Shown piece after piece: positions 50,103-59,386 of a stretch of DNA of 64,000 nucleotides (the stretch's first letter is position 1; each line of letters begins with the position of its first letter). The stretch spans positions 65,219,660 through 65,283,659 of the forward strand of contig NC_092793.1 in the NCBI RefSeq assembly GCF_918797505.1, read 5' to 3'. The stretch is from Bemisia tabaci. Lineage: Eukaryota > Arthropoda > Insecta > Hemiptera > Aleyrodidae. Under the pieces are notes generated by a model that saw only the letters and a list, made by a program, of their open reading frames with translations, searched no databases and was not told the DNA's origin. Both the position numbers and the translations under genes were made by a program.

Positions 50103-50142
50103 AAACCGGCGCCGAGCGAAGCGGAGCGCCGGTTTTTTTTTT
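50103..50142 (+). repeat. GC-rich hairpin followed by a T run
   Basis: AAACCGGCGC and GCGCCGGTTT form ten-base arms around CGAGCGAAGCGGA, followed by ten T. It resembles a bacterial terminator in shape, but in this setting it is more likely the end of a transposon (a Helitron-like 3' hairpin is one option). The preceding CCCACCCCCACCCCCC is also low complexity. Confidence 0.6.
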
Positions 50143-50222
50143 AAAAGTATAAGGAAGAAGAAGAAAAGCTCATCACTTTATATACACTTTCAATTGGTCT
50201 AAGATAAGACCGTAGAGAATAC

Positions 50223-50474
50223 TGCCGTGCTAAGGAAGAACGCCGTATGAACATTCGAGAGTTGCCAAATTTCCTTCGATAAAACATGTATTTTTGACGA
50301 AATTTATGCACATTTTTCTTTGAAATTTTCAGATATTTTAGAGTAAATTGCGAACAAAATTGTCTGAAAATATTGGAAATAAATATTCAAAATTTTCCCA
50401 GTAAATTTGGTTTTTATCAAATGAAACTTGGCAATGCCTGAAGGCTCATACGGCGTTCTTCCTTAGCACGGCAG
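50223..50474 (+). mobile_element. Family B element, copy 8 (best preserved)
   Basis: Both termini are exact (CTGCCGTGCTAAGGAAGAAC and its complement), with AATA on both flanks. Its right end is only 16 bp from the palindrome at 50491. Confidence 0.93.
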
Positions 50475-50490
50475 AATATTCTAAAATCAG

Positions 50491-50735
50491 CACTGAAAAA
50501 AAAACTCCGGCCGTGGGAGCCGGAATTACGGGGTATATAGACATACCGCCCGTTCCGGGCTCAAAGGCCGAAAATTCCGGCTGCTGGAGGCAGGCGTAGC
50601 TTTGATTGCTCCAGGTTCAGAGGCCGAAGCTACTACGGCTCCAGCAGCCGGAATTTTCGGCCTTTGAGCCCGGAACGGACGGTATGTCTATGTGGCCCGT
50701 AATTGCGGCTCCCACGACCGGAGTTTTTTTTCAGT
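50491..50735. mobile_element. Near-complete palindrome with CACTGAAAAAAAAA tips, GC-rich body
   Basis: 245 bp. The arms contain CTCCGGCCGTGGGAGCCG, ACATACCG, CCGTTCCGGGCTCAAAGGCC and GAAAATTCCGGCTGCTGGAG, all mirrored. The body is unrelated to the other two palindromes with similar tips. Confidence 0.85.
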
Positions 50736-51541
50736 GAGTCGAAACCTCAAAGAAGTAATATTTGTTAGTTTTTCCCTGAAAAAGTCTAATGCGTCGCAAT
50801 TCGAGGTACGCATTCTTGACTTTCTTCTCCATGATGTCATTAAGGAGAGACCTATCATGGCATGCCCTATCATGGAGGATAAAAGCATCCACTATATGGA
50901 GTATAGGAACATAACGTCGTATTTTCTTTCTGCTCATATAAGATTTCAACCTTTAAAAAACGAATATGACGTGCGCAATAACGATTTATATTGTGAATAG
51001 TTTCATGAAGTGCACAGGTTCCGAGGTATAGAATTAAACAGAAAATCATATTAAGTAAAGTTTTATTTACTCTGTAAAAACACCTCTCATCGAAGTCAAA
51101 AACCAAAATACATAGGGTGTTCATTCACCTCAACAGTCATTGCAAATTATGAATTTACCAAAGTAACTTTTACTCAAAAAAGTGAAGGGCGATAGAGATG
51201 AGAAAAGTATAGAAATAAAAGGAACGAAGCTCCAGGGAAATCTTTGAGACCACCAATAAAAACTTCTTCATCTTATTGCTTATTGCTTACTGCTTCCTAA
51301 ACGTTAGTATCCCCCCGGTTTTAGAGACGCTTTTTAAACTTTGGACTTTCATCACACCACTGAGGATGTGAAGTTGTGAATGTGTATCGTTTCCCATATC
51401 GAAATTCTTATGATTACTGTCTCTTTTCAGTCATCTCTCACTCCCTTCACATCACATGTTTCTCTTCAATTTATAGTATCGGTGCCATTTTACGATTATC
51501 GTACTCGTCGTTCGTTACCCACCAATTGGAACATTAGAGGG

Positions 51542-52481
51542 CCCTGGTAAAAATTGGCGATAGGAGCTGCGTTTCAAAATACCATAGGAGTTCGTATGGC
51601 CGACTAAAGAAGGCTATAGAAAATCACATAGCTGGCTGTAGAAAGCGGAGCAAATCATACAGCTGGGCTATAAGAAGATATAAAAAAGTATACAGTCGGG
51701 CTATAGTTTCTATCGCCGGGCTTGACACTTTATCGCCATTGGCTATAAAAGGCTATAAGAAATTGTGTAGAAATTCGTGTGCTTTGGAAATCATAAAGTT
51801 TTTTACGGAACTACCTTAATGTTTACAAAACACACATTATATTTTCTTTTAAAACCAATTTTTTGTCATCAATTAAAATGAGAATAATCCATACAGAGTC
51901 TGCAAACATTTCAGAATCATGCGTTGAAAAACGCTGACTCCGCGAGATTAAATAATAGAGCCTAACACAAAGCGGAGCGGCGACGCACTGGCGCCTACAA
52001 ACCTAACAGGGATACTTCACGCATTGCGCAATGCATGAAGTATCACTGTTAGGTTTGTAGGCGCCAATGTGAGTTTAGCGCTCTCTGCTCGCCCGCCGCG
52101 CCGCAGCGCAGCGTGCCGCGGCGTATGAAGCAACTATTTCACACCGCAGAGGTATTGCACAATATCATAAGAAATTGAAGGCGCTCCAACATATTAAGAA
52201 TGACAGGCATCCTTCAAAAGCACGGAGCTTTCCTCGCAAAATATATCAAGATACTACGGCACAAAAAGAGAGCGGTAGTCCAAAAACTCACTAAGTCCTA
52301 GTATCCATATTTAGTAACGTTTAGCATAAACTTTATCGTCTGGCTAATGCTTAATCGCCATCAGCTATAAAAGGCTATAAGAAATTGTACAGCCGGCTAC
52401 AGAAGCTATTGGAAATCTTACAGCCGGCTTTAAGTCTATGGTATTTTGGAACACAGATTCTTCTGCCAATTTTTACCAGGG
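51542..52481. mobile_element. ~940-bp element with CCCTGGTAAAAATTGGC ends
   Basis: Terminal arms of about 45 bp (CCCTGGTAAAAATTGGC, CAAAATACCATAG) are mirrored at the right. Inside lie repeated GGCTATAGAAA-type units, a direct repeat of GGCTATAAAAGGCTATAAGA near both ends (about 51740 and 52366), and a perfect-looking central hairpin. No target duplication could be fixed. Confidence 0.8.
51987..52070. repeat. 84-bp central hairpin of the 51.5-kb element
   Basis: Two ~42-bp arms meet without a spacer at GCATTGCGCAATGC. The arms contain GGCGCCTACAAACCTAACAG and ATACTTCACGCATTGC with only two or three mismatches. The same GCGCCTACAA and ATACTTCACGCATTGCG words build the tandem units of the hAT-type family A. 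Confidence 0.85.
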
Positions 52482-52752
52482 GGAACTTGCATACCTACGT
52501 GCACGATGGGTAAAAGACTTGAGATTTCCAGTCGTTCGGCTAAGAATCAATATGAATGAGGCTGAACCTAACGGCAACTCTCAAACGGTGATAGGGTAAG
52601 TTTCGCCCGCGTATTGTTAATAATAAAAGGTTATTACAAATAAAAGGTTTGATCGATCTTACAACTGAACATTTAAATGAGAGTCCTCAGCTCAGGGATC
52701 AACAATTCAAATTAGTTGGCCCTTTGGCCCCGTTTTCCTGTGGCATTAGTAG

Positions 52753-53205
52753 CTTAATACTGCACTCACGTTGCTTCTCACACGCTTCGATTAGTTTACT
52801 ATCAATCTCGATAGGCAAAGTGAGGGGCTTGCAGGGAGCTGTAATAGTTGCTCACAGCTTTGAGGCCACGTTCACTTGGTATATTCATTGCAGCGGCTTA
52901 ATACTTCACTCACATTGTTTCTAACTTGTTCCGACCAATTCGCCTTCAATACCTCGATAGGCACCGTGAGTGGCTTAGGAGCAGTAATACTTGCTCGCCG
53001 CATTATGGCCACGTTCAGTCGGTTTTTTCGTAGCTTTGATGCAGCAGTTTAATATTTCAATCCCTTTGTTTCTTACTCAATAGAGCCAGTTCTCCCTAAA
53101 AAATCTCGACAGGCATTGTAAACGGCTTTGGAGCAAGAATTGTTACTCGTAGCGTTTCGGCTAAGTTCGCGTGCTTTATTTATAGCTGTAGCAGCTTACT
53201 TCATC
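52753..53205 (+). repeat. Degenerate tandem repeat, period about 147 bp
   Basis: Unit starts (CTTAATAC or a variant) lie at 52753, 52897 and 53048, with a partial fourth at 53194. Each unit carries in order CTCAC..TTGCTTCT, CTCGATAGGCA, GTGAGTGGCTT, GAGCAGTAATA and GGCCACGTTCA. Divergence between units is high, so the array is old. Confidence 0.75.
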
Positions 53206-53210
53206 CATAT

Positions 53211-53453
53211 TTTTAGGAAGAACGCCGTATGAGCCTTCAGACGTTGCCATGTTTCCTTCGATAAAAACTGAATTTACTGGAAAAATTGTGAATATTCGTT
53301 TCCACAAATTTCGGGCAATTTAGTGCGCAATTTAATCTAAAACATCTGAAAATGTCAAAGAAAAATGTGCATGAATGTCGCCCAAAATACATGTTTTATC
53401 AAGGGAAATTTGGCAACTCTAGAATGTTCATACGTTCTTCCTTAGCATGACAG
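53211..53453 (+). mobile_element. Family B element, copy 9, decayed ends
   Basis: The left terminus is reduced to TTTTAGGAAGAACGCCGTAT, and the right reads CTTCCTTAGCATGACAG. It sits immediately after the ~147-bp tandem repeat. Confidence 0.8.
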
Positions 53454-53689
53454 CATAAGAGAGGAGCCCCTACAACTTGAACCTCGTCGGCGATGGTGAT
53501 ACCGTGTATGTGCGCGATGGCAACACCGACTCCCATAAAAATCCGCGCGGCGTGGAAGTATGGAACACCTTATGTGGAGGTAAGGGAGGGGGGGGGGCAA
53601 CTTCCTAACCTCTGTAAGACGCGTGGAAGTGCCTTTTTTTCGGATTGAAAAATTCATTTCAGAATATTCAAATGTATTCACAAACGATG

Positions 53690-54060
53690 GCGATCAGATT
53701 CGACAACGGCGCAGATAGAGATAATTGAAGTTGTGAGACGCGACACGGTGCGGTGAGGCGGTGTGGGGTGCGGTGGCGTCTACCAGCTTTATCTCCCCAC
53801 TCCACCCCTCCACGCCCCCCGCCACCGCCACAGCCACCACCGGGGCACAGCGCAGCGCACAACACAGCCGCCGCGCTGGCCGCGCCGCGTTCTGCGGAGT
53901 TGCCTTGGAATTATTACTGTCCGACTCTTGACTGTTCCCACCAGCGTTTCCCATAAATCCACACCGTTGCCAGTTCCTGCACCCACCGACGAATTTTTCA
54001 TTGGTCCTTTGACCATCCGATCATCCTCTTCGGCGGAGAAACGTTGAAATCGCACTTCCG
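53690..54060. promoter_or_regulatory. CpG-rich island, possible promoter or first exon
   Basis: GC-rich, with CACCGCCACAGCCACCACCG-type sequence. It is open on both strands; a minus-strand ATG at 53954 begins MGNAGG (myristoylation-like), but its context is weak (T at -3). It lies upstream of nothing recognisable. Confidence 0.25.
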
Positions 54061-54169
54061 CGGCAATAAGTCGCGATAATAATTGCTGATTCCTCTTATC
54101 CCTTGCCTTTGGAGGACACGGTAGTACAGAAGGAGCGGGGAAATTCAAAGCCTAGTTAGCGCCATTAGG

Positions 54170-54620
54170 TGTTGCTGAGATTCAGGCACCTGGTCTCAGG
54201 GGGCCTTGGGGGCTCAAGCCCTCCCCCCTCTTCTGAAAGCATATGAAAGTAGGAGAAAATAATTGCCCTAAAACCTCCCCATTCACTCTGTCCCCTTCGT
54301 CGAATGGGGATCTCGCAATCATCAATATTTGTCATGAAATACGTATAGGAATGAATTTTCGAAAGAATTGTTCATTTAAAATTTCATGTAGCAAATTCAT
54401 TCTGATACCGAGGCTTTTTTTTTGTGAAAAGGAGTTCTAAACACGATCTCAGCAACACGTTTTTCAGATGAGAAAAATTTTTGAGAAAATTTTCTCAAAA
54501 GGGAAAGTTACTTTAATTAAATATTCAACGGGGAAAAAGGGGGAATGGGAGGTCTAGGGGAGCGTTCCGCCATTTAAAAAATATCCCATTTGTTCCTCAC
54601 TTGCTAAAGGTTGAGGACTT
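54170..54620 (+). repeat. G/C-tract-bearing block, family H-like
   Basis: GGGGGCCTTGGGGGCTCAAG and CCCTCCCCCC near 54200, then AT-rich sequence. It resembles family H in composition, but homology is weak by eye. Confidence 0.35.
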
Positions 54621-56057
54621 ACGTCAGGTCGACAAATCCGAAATTTAAAGTTATACGTATTTTATGAACGGTCCCTTAGTTGGTAAAATTAAACCTGTAG
54701 GGAGGGAGAAAAATTAAGGTCAACCTCAAAAGCTACTAAAATTAGTAAAAAAAATATCCTTAAGAGTGGAGTCTTGCAGGTGAAGGGATGACCCCTTGAC
54801 AACTTTCATTTCATTATTGCGAATTGAGACTTGCCCGAGCAGGCAAAGGTCACCCTTACAGTGCTTTACTTGTAAACGACATTGCCAGTGTTTTCCGTAA
54901 ATCAGGAGACCTTCAATCACTTCTCCGCCTAACATTGCTAAGAGAGATTTCGACGGTCTCCGGGGCATTCTATCGCATTACAGTGATATGATTTTACGTT
55001 GGTTTTACAAACGAGAACTTTGCAAAATTGTGACTTGAGAAACGTACTCCCATCCACTTTTCCCATCCATATTCCACCATAGGCAAAGAATGTGTCCAAA
55101 AATAAACACAAATTTTGATGAGTAAGTAATGAGTAATAACCCACGAGTGGGCAACATGGTCATAATATAGTACTTAACATGCCAGCCTCGCTTTTAGATT
55201 ATTTTTTAGGGGACGTTGATAAATTACGACGAGTAATACGGGGAGAGAGGGGAGGGAGTCGGTGCGAACAAGACAGCTGCGAGGGGAACGGAGGGGGTCT
55301 GGCAGGGCGTGACGTTGTGCAAAAATCAGCGCGAGAATTTTTCTACAGCTTTGATCCACGAACTGACGGAGAGTTCTGATGGGGAGAGGGAGGGAGAGAG
55401 AGAGGGAGAGGACAGAGAGAGAGGGGGCAATCTATGATTCAAAAATTCGGAAAGAGTTAATTTACAGACGACTCCTGATATTGTCAAAATAAAGCTAAAA
55501 CAAAGCAACAACTTAAAAAGGATCTCTAATATCCCGAAGTTGCTGATTGAACGTATCACTTACTCGCAGCACTAGCGAGAAAAATTTCGTTGTTTTCGCG
55601 GTTTAGGTTCTTAACGCTACGTCATACGTTGAGAGCACTTGATCTTGCACAAGCACCCTCCACACTATTTTTAAAAATCACTGCCTCGCGCATCAGCCCT
55701 TTGATATTGGAAATGTGATACTTAAATGAGAGAACCACAAGAAAAAAGTGTGATCGATAAGCAACAAATTGAAGAGAGAGCGAACTTTTTGTGAAAACAG
55801 AGATTCTCAATGAAAAAGAGTTTTCCTCCTTGCAAAAATGTAAAATCTCTCTCCAGTGGAATCTCCTTGGTTCACCCGTCTCCTTTTTGATCGATTGAAT
55901 TGCTCGCGCAGTTATGTGACCATTATTACTTCAAATTTTGATAATTATCAAATACCTATTTCTGTCGTTTTCCAATTTGTTATGATCGCAGGGAAAAATT
56001 ATAAAGAGACAGTAGACAAGAAATTGTTCAAAAGACCATAAAACACGGAATTCGAAG
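54621..56057. other. No supported gene; weak minus-strand frame at 54.97-54.73 kb
   Basis: A minus-strand frame (54968-54726) reads in a protein-like way, with GTAAGG donor-like sequence inside it (about 54856). It lacks a good acceptor, so I do not call it an exon. A GA microsatellite follows at 55.4 kb. Confidence 0.4.
55380..55430 (+). repeat. GA-rich microsatellite
   Basis: GGGAGAGGGAGGGAGAGAGA and related runs. GAGA-type sequence is bound by GAGA factors in insects, but here it may be simple repeat only. Confidence 0.7.
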
Positions 56058-56496
56058 GTGATTCGATTGTCGCCATGTTTAGTGTCAGTACGACGTGCGA
56101 TATATCGCATCGATTAGTTCCATGTTTTGAGCTACTTGTCATTTTTACCGAATTTTGAGATCGCATTTCTGCTGTCACAAGACTAAAGAATTCAATTACC
56201 AAATTTCATTAACTAATCAACGTATTAAAGGCAGGATTTTTTAGAGGATAAATTTCTCATTCGAGTGCAGTTTCGATGACGGTATCGAATGCGATATTTC
56301 TCCTCTGAAAAACCCCTGCCTTCATTATGCTACACCTGTTTTCAAATTTGGTAAGTGCGAAATATTTAGTCTCGTGGCAGCAGAAATGCGATCTCAGAAT
56401 TCGGAATACTGACGAGTAGCTGAAAATATGGAACCAATCGATGCGATAAATCGCAAGTCGTCCTGATGGCAAAAAATATGGCGGCCATCGAATCAC
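56058..56496. mobile_element. Long-inverted-repeat element with GTGATTCGAT ends
   Basis: 439 bp with arms of about 135 bp (GTGATTCGATTGTCGCCATG, ATCGCATCGATTAGTTCCAT, GATCGCATTTCTGCTG, all mirrored). CGAAG borders both ends, a candidate 5-bp duplication. The core is AT-rich. Confidence 0.85.
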
Positions 56497-56700
56497 CGAA
56501 GGGGAGATTGACGCTGAAATAGGCGATGACAACTAATGAGCGAGTTAATAAAAACTTAATGCCTACATTTTCATTTGATGTTTTGAAACGCGATCCTTGT
56601 TTTTTATTCGGCGTGCGTTCTTTTCAGGTGTTTTTTGACAAATTTGATTCAATTTGACTCTTACAAGTCATTCATGAGTCCATTCATCCACTCCATGAGT

Positions 56701-57073
56701 CTATTCATCCACTCTTTGATCCTCTCTCGTCCCGCCTCTCTCGTCCTCCTTCTCATTCTCTTCCTCAGGTCGTTCTCCCCTTGTGTGGCTCCCCGACACT
56801 TCCTCGTTGGAACAAAATTGCACCGAGTACTCGGCTCCTACCTCGCAATATCCAGGGGTCAATTGCCCTACAACGACACCGCTATCCACCGTGAATGCCC
56901 ACGATCCATTCCGACTCGCCATGGCACCGCATCTAATGGAGTTGGGCCCCCAAACCGAAATGTATACAGCACGGGTTGGAGCGCCGTATTCAAAGTTACT
57001 CTTTAGACAGATCTTTCCGTAGAGAGGTCCCAAACGATTTAAAGGGAGAGTTTTTTTACGAATCTTACTTACT
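56701..57073 (-). CDS. Candidate coding exon, function not recognised
   Basis: A minus-strand frame runs from a good acceptor (pyrimidine-rich TTTCTCTTATATTACAG, ending at 57074) to a stop at 56701, about 124 codons. Its middle third reads like a folded domain, with alternating hydrophobics, VYISVWGP, three cysteines and SGVVVG. The end is an acidic, Arg-rich tail. The acceptor phase needs exactly two bases from the preceding exon, which is what the donor at 59382 supplies, so it could be the next exon of the large gene. Against it, the domain looks more extracellular than nuclear. The plus strand is also open in two frames and has a long pyrimidine tract plus CAG at about 56728-56769, so strand is uncertain. 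A one-in-three phase match is weak support. Confidence 0.3.
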
Positions 57074-57164
57074 CTGTAATATAAGAGAAACGCGTGACGC
57101 ATAACGCCTCCAGCGCGAGGCGTTTCGGGAGGTTGGCACTTCGAGAATAATGAAACTAAATGGC

Positions 57165-57442
57165 CTGGTTACACGCTCAAATTGCTGTCAAATTCCGATC
57201 AAAATGATGACCAAGATGACGGTCGAGAGTTATCTAGATTGATGAGTAAAATCAATTAAAACAGCGTGTTGATTGAAATAAGCATGAAATAAGCATGGTT
57301 GTGTGGAAATCAGATGAAGGGTGAGCCCCACAGCTCCATCATCTACCATTAAATTTTTGCAGGACGCAGACATTTGATGGTAAATGGTGCGCACCAGTCA
57401 CCATTTGATCGGAAATTGATGGGAATTTGAGCGTGTAACCAG
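57165..57442. mobile_element. Inverted-repeat element with CTGGTTACACGCTCAAATT ends
   Basis: 278 bp. CTGGTTACACGCTCAAATT at the left is matched by AATTTGAGCGTGTAACCAG at the right, with TTCCGATCAAA in both arms. Confidence 0.82.
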
Positions 57443-57717
57443 CACAATATAACTTCGGTAACGGATCTTTCCAAGGGATCACAATGAATTGAAAAAATAC
57501 CAAAGCAGAGGAAATTGGTTTTCGATTTTGACCAAATTAGAAGTACATACACGCGGACCTACGTGAAAATTCATTGAACCTGCGATGTGTTTCCTTCGTG
57601 AGATGTATTATTTATGATGGCAAATCATTGCTGTACCTTAATTGTAATGATCTAGTACCGAGGTTTCATGTGTACAAAAGCAATCGCTGGTCATTGTGTG
57701 GCATAGGCGAAACCATA

Positions 57718-57980
57718 CATTTGGAACGGGGGGAGGCGGGCGCAAGGGGGTCCGGGGGGCTTCCCCAGAAGTTTGTAGAAATTTTTGAAATTAAAAGCAT
57801 GTAATATGCAGTTTGAGTCGATTTTGTCATGAATAATTACCAAATATGCGCATTTTTCCTTTATCACTCCTGTGTTCCTGCCTTCTTTCTTTCTTCTCTT
57901 TTTTGCCTCTTTTTCGGGCATACGGGGGAAGGGGAGGGAATACGCCCCCTACGCCCCCTGGATCCGCCCATGTTGTGTGG
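57718..57980 (+). repeat. Family H-like block
   Basis: It opens with a GGGGGGAGGCGGGCGCAAGG phrase and closes with CGCCCCCTGGATCCGCCCAT, a closing phrase also hinted at 47.5 kb. It lies in the presumed intron of the large gene. Confidence 0.5.
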
Positions 57981-58124
57981 CGATGGATCTTTCGGACAAA
58001 TAAATAATTTGATTCTATGTATTTTTATGCAATCTGGTAGCGTCACATATGAGAGGGATGCTTTACAGTCTGATGAATTTCGATGAGATGATATGAGCTT
58101 CCAGCTATGGTGCATTATGAAGAA

Positions 58125-58289
58125 CAGTGGCGTGGCGTAAATTGCGATATATCGATTGTTATGCCATATAAATCTATGGAAAAGGATCGATAAACAGGGT
58201 GTTCGCAGCGAACACCTTAATCATCGATTCTTTGCCATGGATTTAAATGGCATAAAAATCGATACATCACAATTTATGCCACGCCACTG
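58125..58289. mobile_element. Small hAT-like palindrome with CAGTGGCGTGGC ends
   Basis: 165 bp from CAGTGGCGTGGC to GCCACGCCACTG. The flanks ATGAAGAA and ATGTAGAA agree at seven of eight positions, fitting an 8-bp duplication. The centre is GGTGTTCGCAGCGAACACC. Confidence 0.85.
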
Positions 58290-58810
58290 ATGTAGAACGA
58301 ATAAAGTTGGCGACGAATCGCGCACCGGCTCGGAATGTGGAAGTATCAATCTCCACGTGGCAACATTTCTCTGTGTAGTGCTGCCTCATCGCACGATAAA
58401 CATTGAAAAAATTCAAGTCTACAACAGTATATGTGCTCGATGCTTAAATGACATCAATAAAGGTTCATGCACCCTTCTGAAGTACCACTTGAATGGCGAC
58501 CGTCAAACGCCTCCGTATACATACATATGTATACACCTTTCTCGTTGTTTTAAGTTCGATATTCCGGCTTTTTTTCGTGAGAAGGTGCACTGCTGCTCAA
58601 GTGCCTCTGTTGTCAAATATTAGAACCTTATCGTAAGTTCCTCTTCGTCGATGACTTTAAAGATATACAACAGGATTTGCCCTGGTTCGGAATACGTACG
58701 AAGTATTTGATTCGATAGTTAATCTCTTTTCATTGAAGCCGTTTAAGTTCACAATCATAAATTAGTCAGGCATGATGGTCTATAATACCGCGTCGTGAAT
58801 TAAACATTGA

Positions 58811-58972
58811 CGGATCCAGCGACTTGGCAACACCGGATTTCCTCCTTTGAAACCTACGGAAATGTATCGATTCTTCAAGGAGCCAGGTGCTCCGGCGAGG
58901 ATCGATTATTTAGCGTAGGTTTAAATGGAGGAAATCTGGTGTTGCCAAATTGCTGGATCCGCCTCAGGAATT
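58811..58972. mobile_element. Small palindrome with CGGATCCAGC ends
   Basis: The arms CGGATCCAGCGACTTGGCAA and CACCGGATTTCCTCC are mirrored by GGAGGAAATCTGGTGTTGCC and GCTGGATCCG. ATCGATT sites lie near the loop. Confidence 0.82.
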
Positions 58973-59013
58973 AAAATCCATCCAGAGTTCGGAGGCGAAA
59001 CGAGTGGTGACTC

Positions 59014-59141
59014 TGTAAGTTGACAACATTGTTTTTCCTCCATTCAAAGCCATTGAAAATATAGATATCAAGCTGATTCATCGAAAATCGATTAATTTAC
59101 ACACATTTAAATGAAGGAAAACAAGTGTTGCCAACTTCAAC
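59014..59141. mobile_element. Small palindrome with GTTGGCAACA-like arms, 3' of the large exon
   Basis: GTAAGTTGACAACATTG with TTTTTCCTCCATTCAAA is mirrored by TTTAAATGAAGGAAAACA and GTGTTGCCAACTTC. It is the same group as the 38.3-kb element. It lies 240 bp beyond the splice donor, in the presumed intron. Confidence 0.75.
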
Positions 59142-59376
59142 TCGCTGAGCGAACATGAGCCGCAAATCTATAGTAAAACTATGAAGTAAAAGGTTACGCA
59201 AAATTTTGGAGGGCACACCCTCCGGGCCTCTCCTAGTTACCGCCCTAGCTTAACTCTTCCTAAACGGTAAGAAATGGAAAAAAGGAATTCAAATTACAGT
59301 GTTCAACAAGCAAAATGAAGGATTGGAATTACTTTCAGGTGGAGAAGAAAGAAAAATGATTTGAGGAAAACTCAGG

Positions 59377-59386
59377 ACTCACCTTC
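59377..59386 (-). other. Splice donor ending the large exon
   Basis: On the minus strand the coding frame reads ...GGAAG|GTGAGT. This matches the metazoan 5' splice consensus at six intron positions, and the in-frame stop lies within the donor itself. The exon leaves two bases (AG) of a codon, so the next exon must supply one base. The next exon lies at lower coordinates. Confidence 0.8.

Noticed and set aside
50103..50142. Rho-independent terminator
   Set aside because: The hairpin plus T run has that shape, but the window is eukaryotic and no bacterial gene precedes it.
53694..53954. Minus-strand frame starting MGNAGG, like a myristoylated kinase subunit
   Set aside because: Similarity is limited to four residues, the start context is poor, and the rest is GC-driven Ala/Arg sequence.
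54726..54968. Protein-like minus-strand frame of 80 codons
   Set aside because: No acceptor of adequate quality and no recognised family; kept only as a remark.
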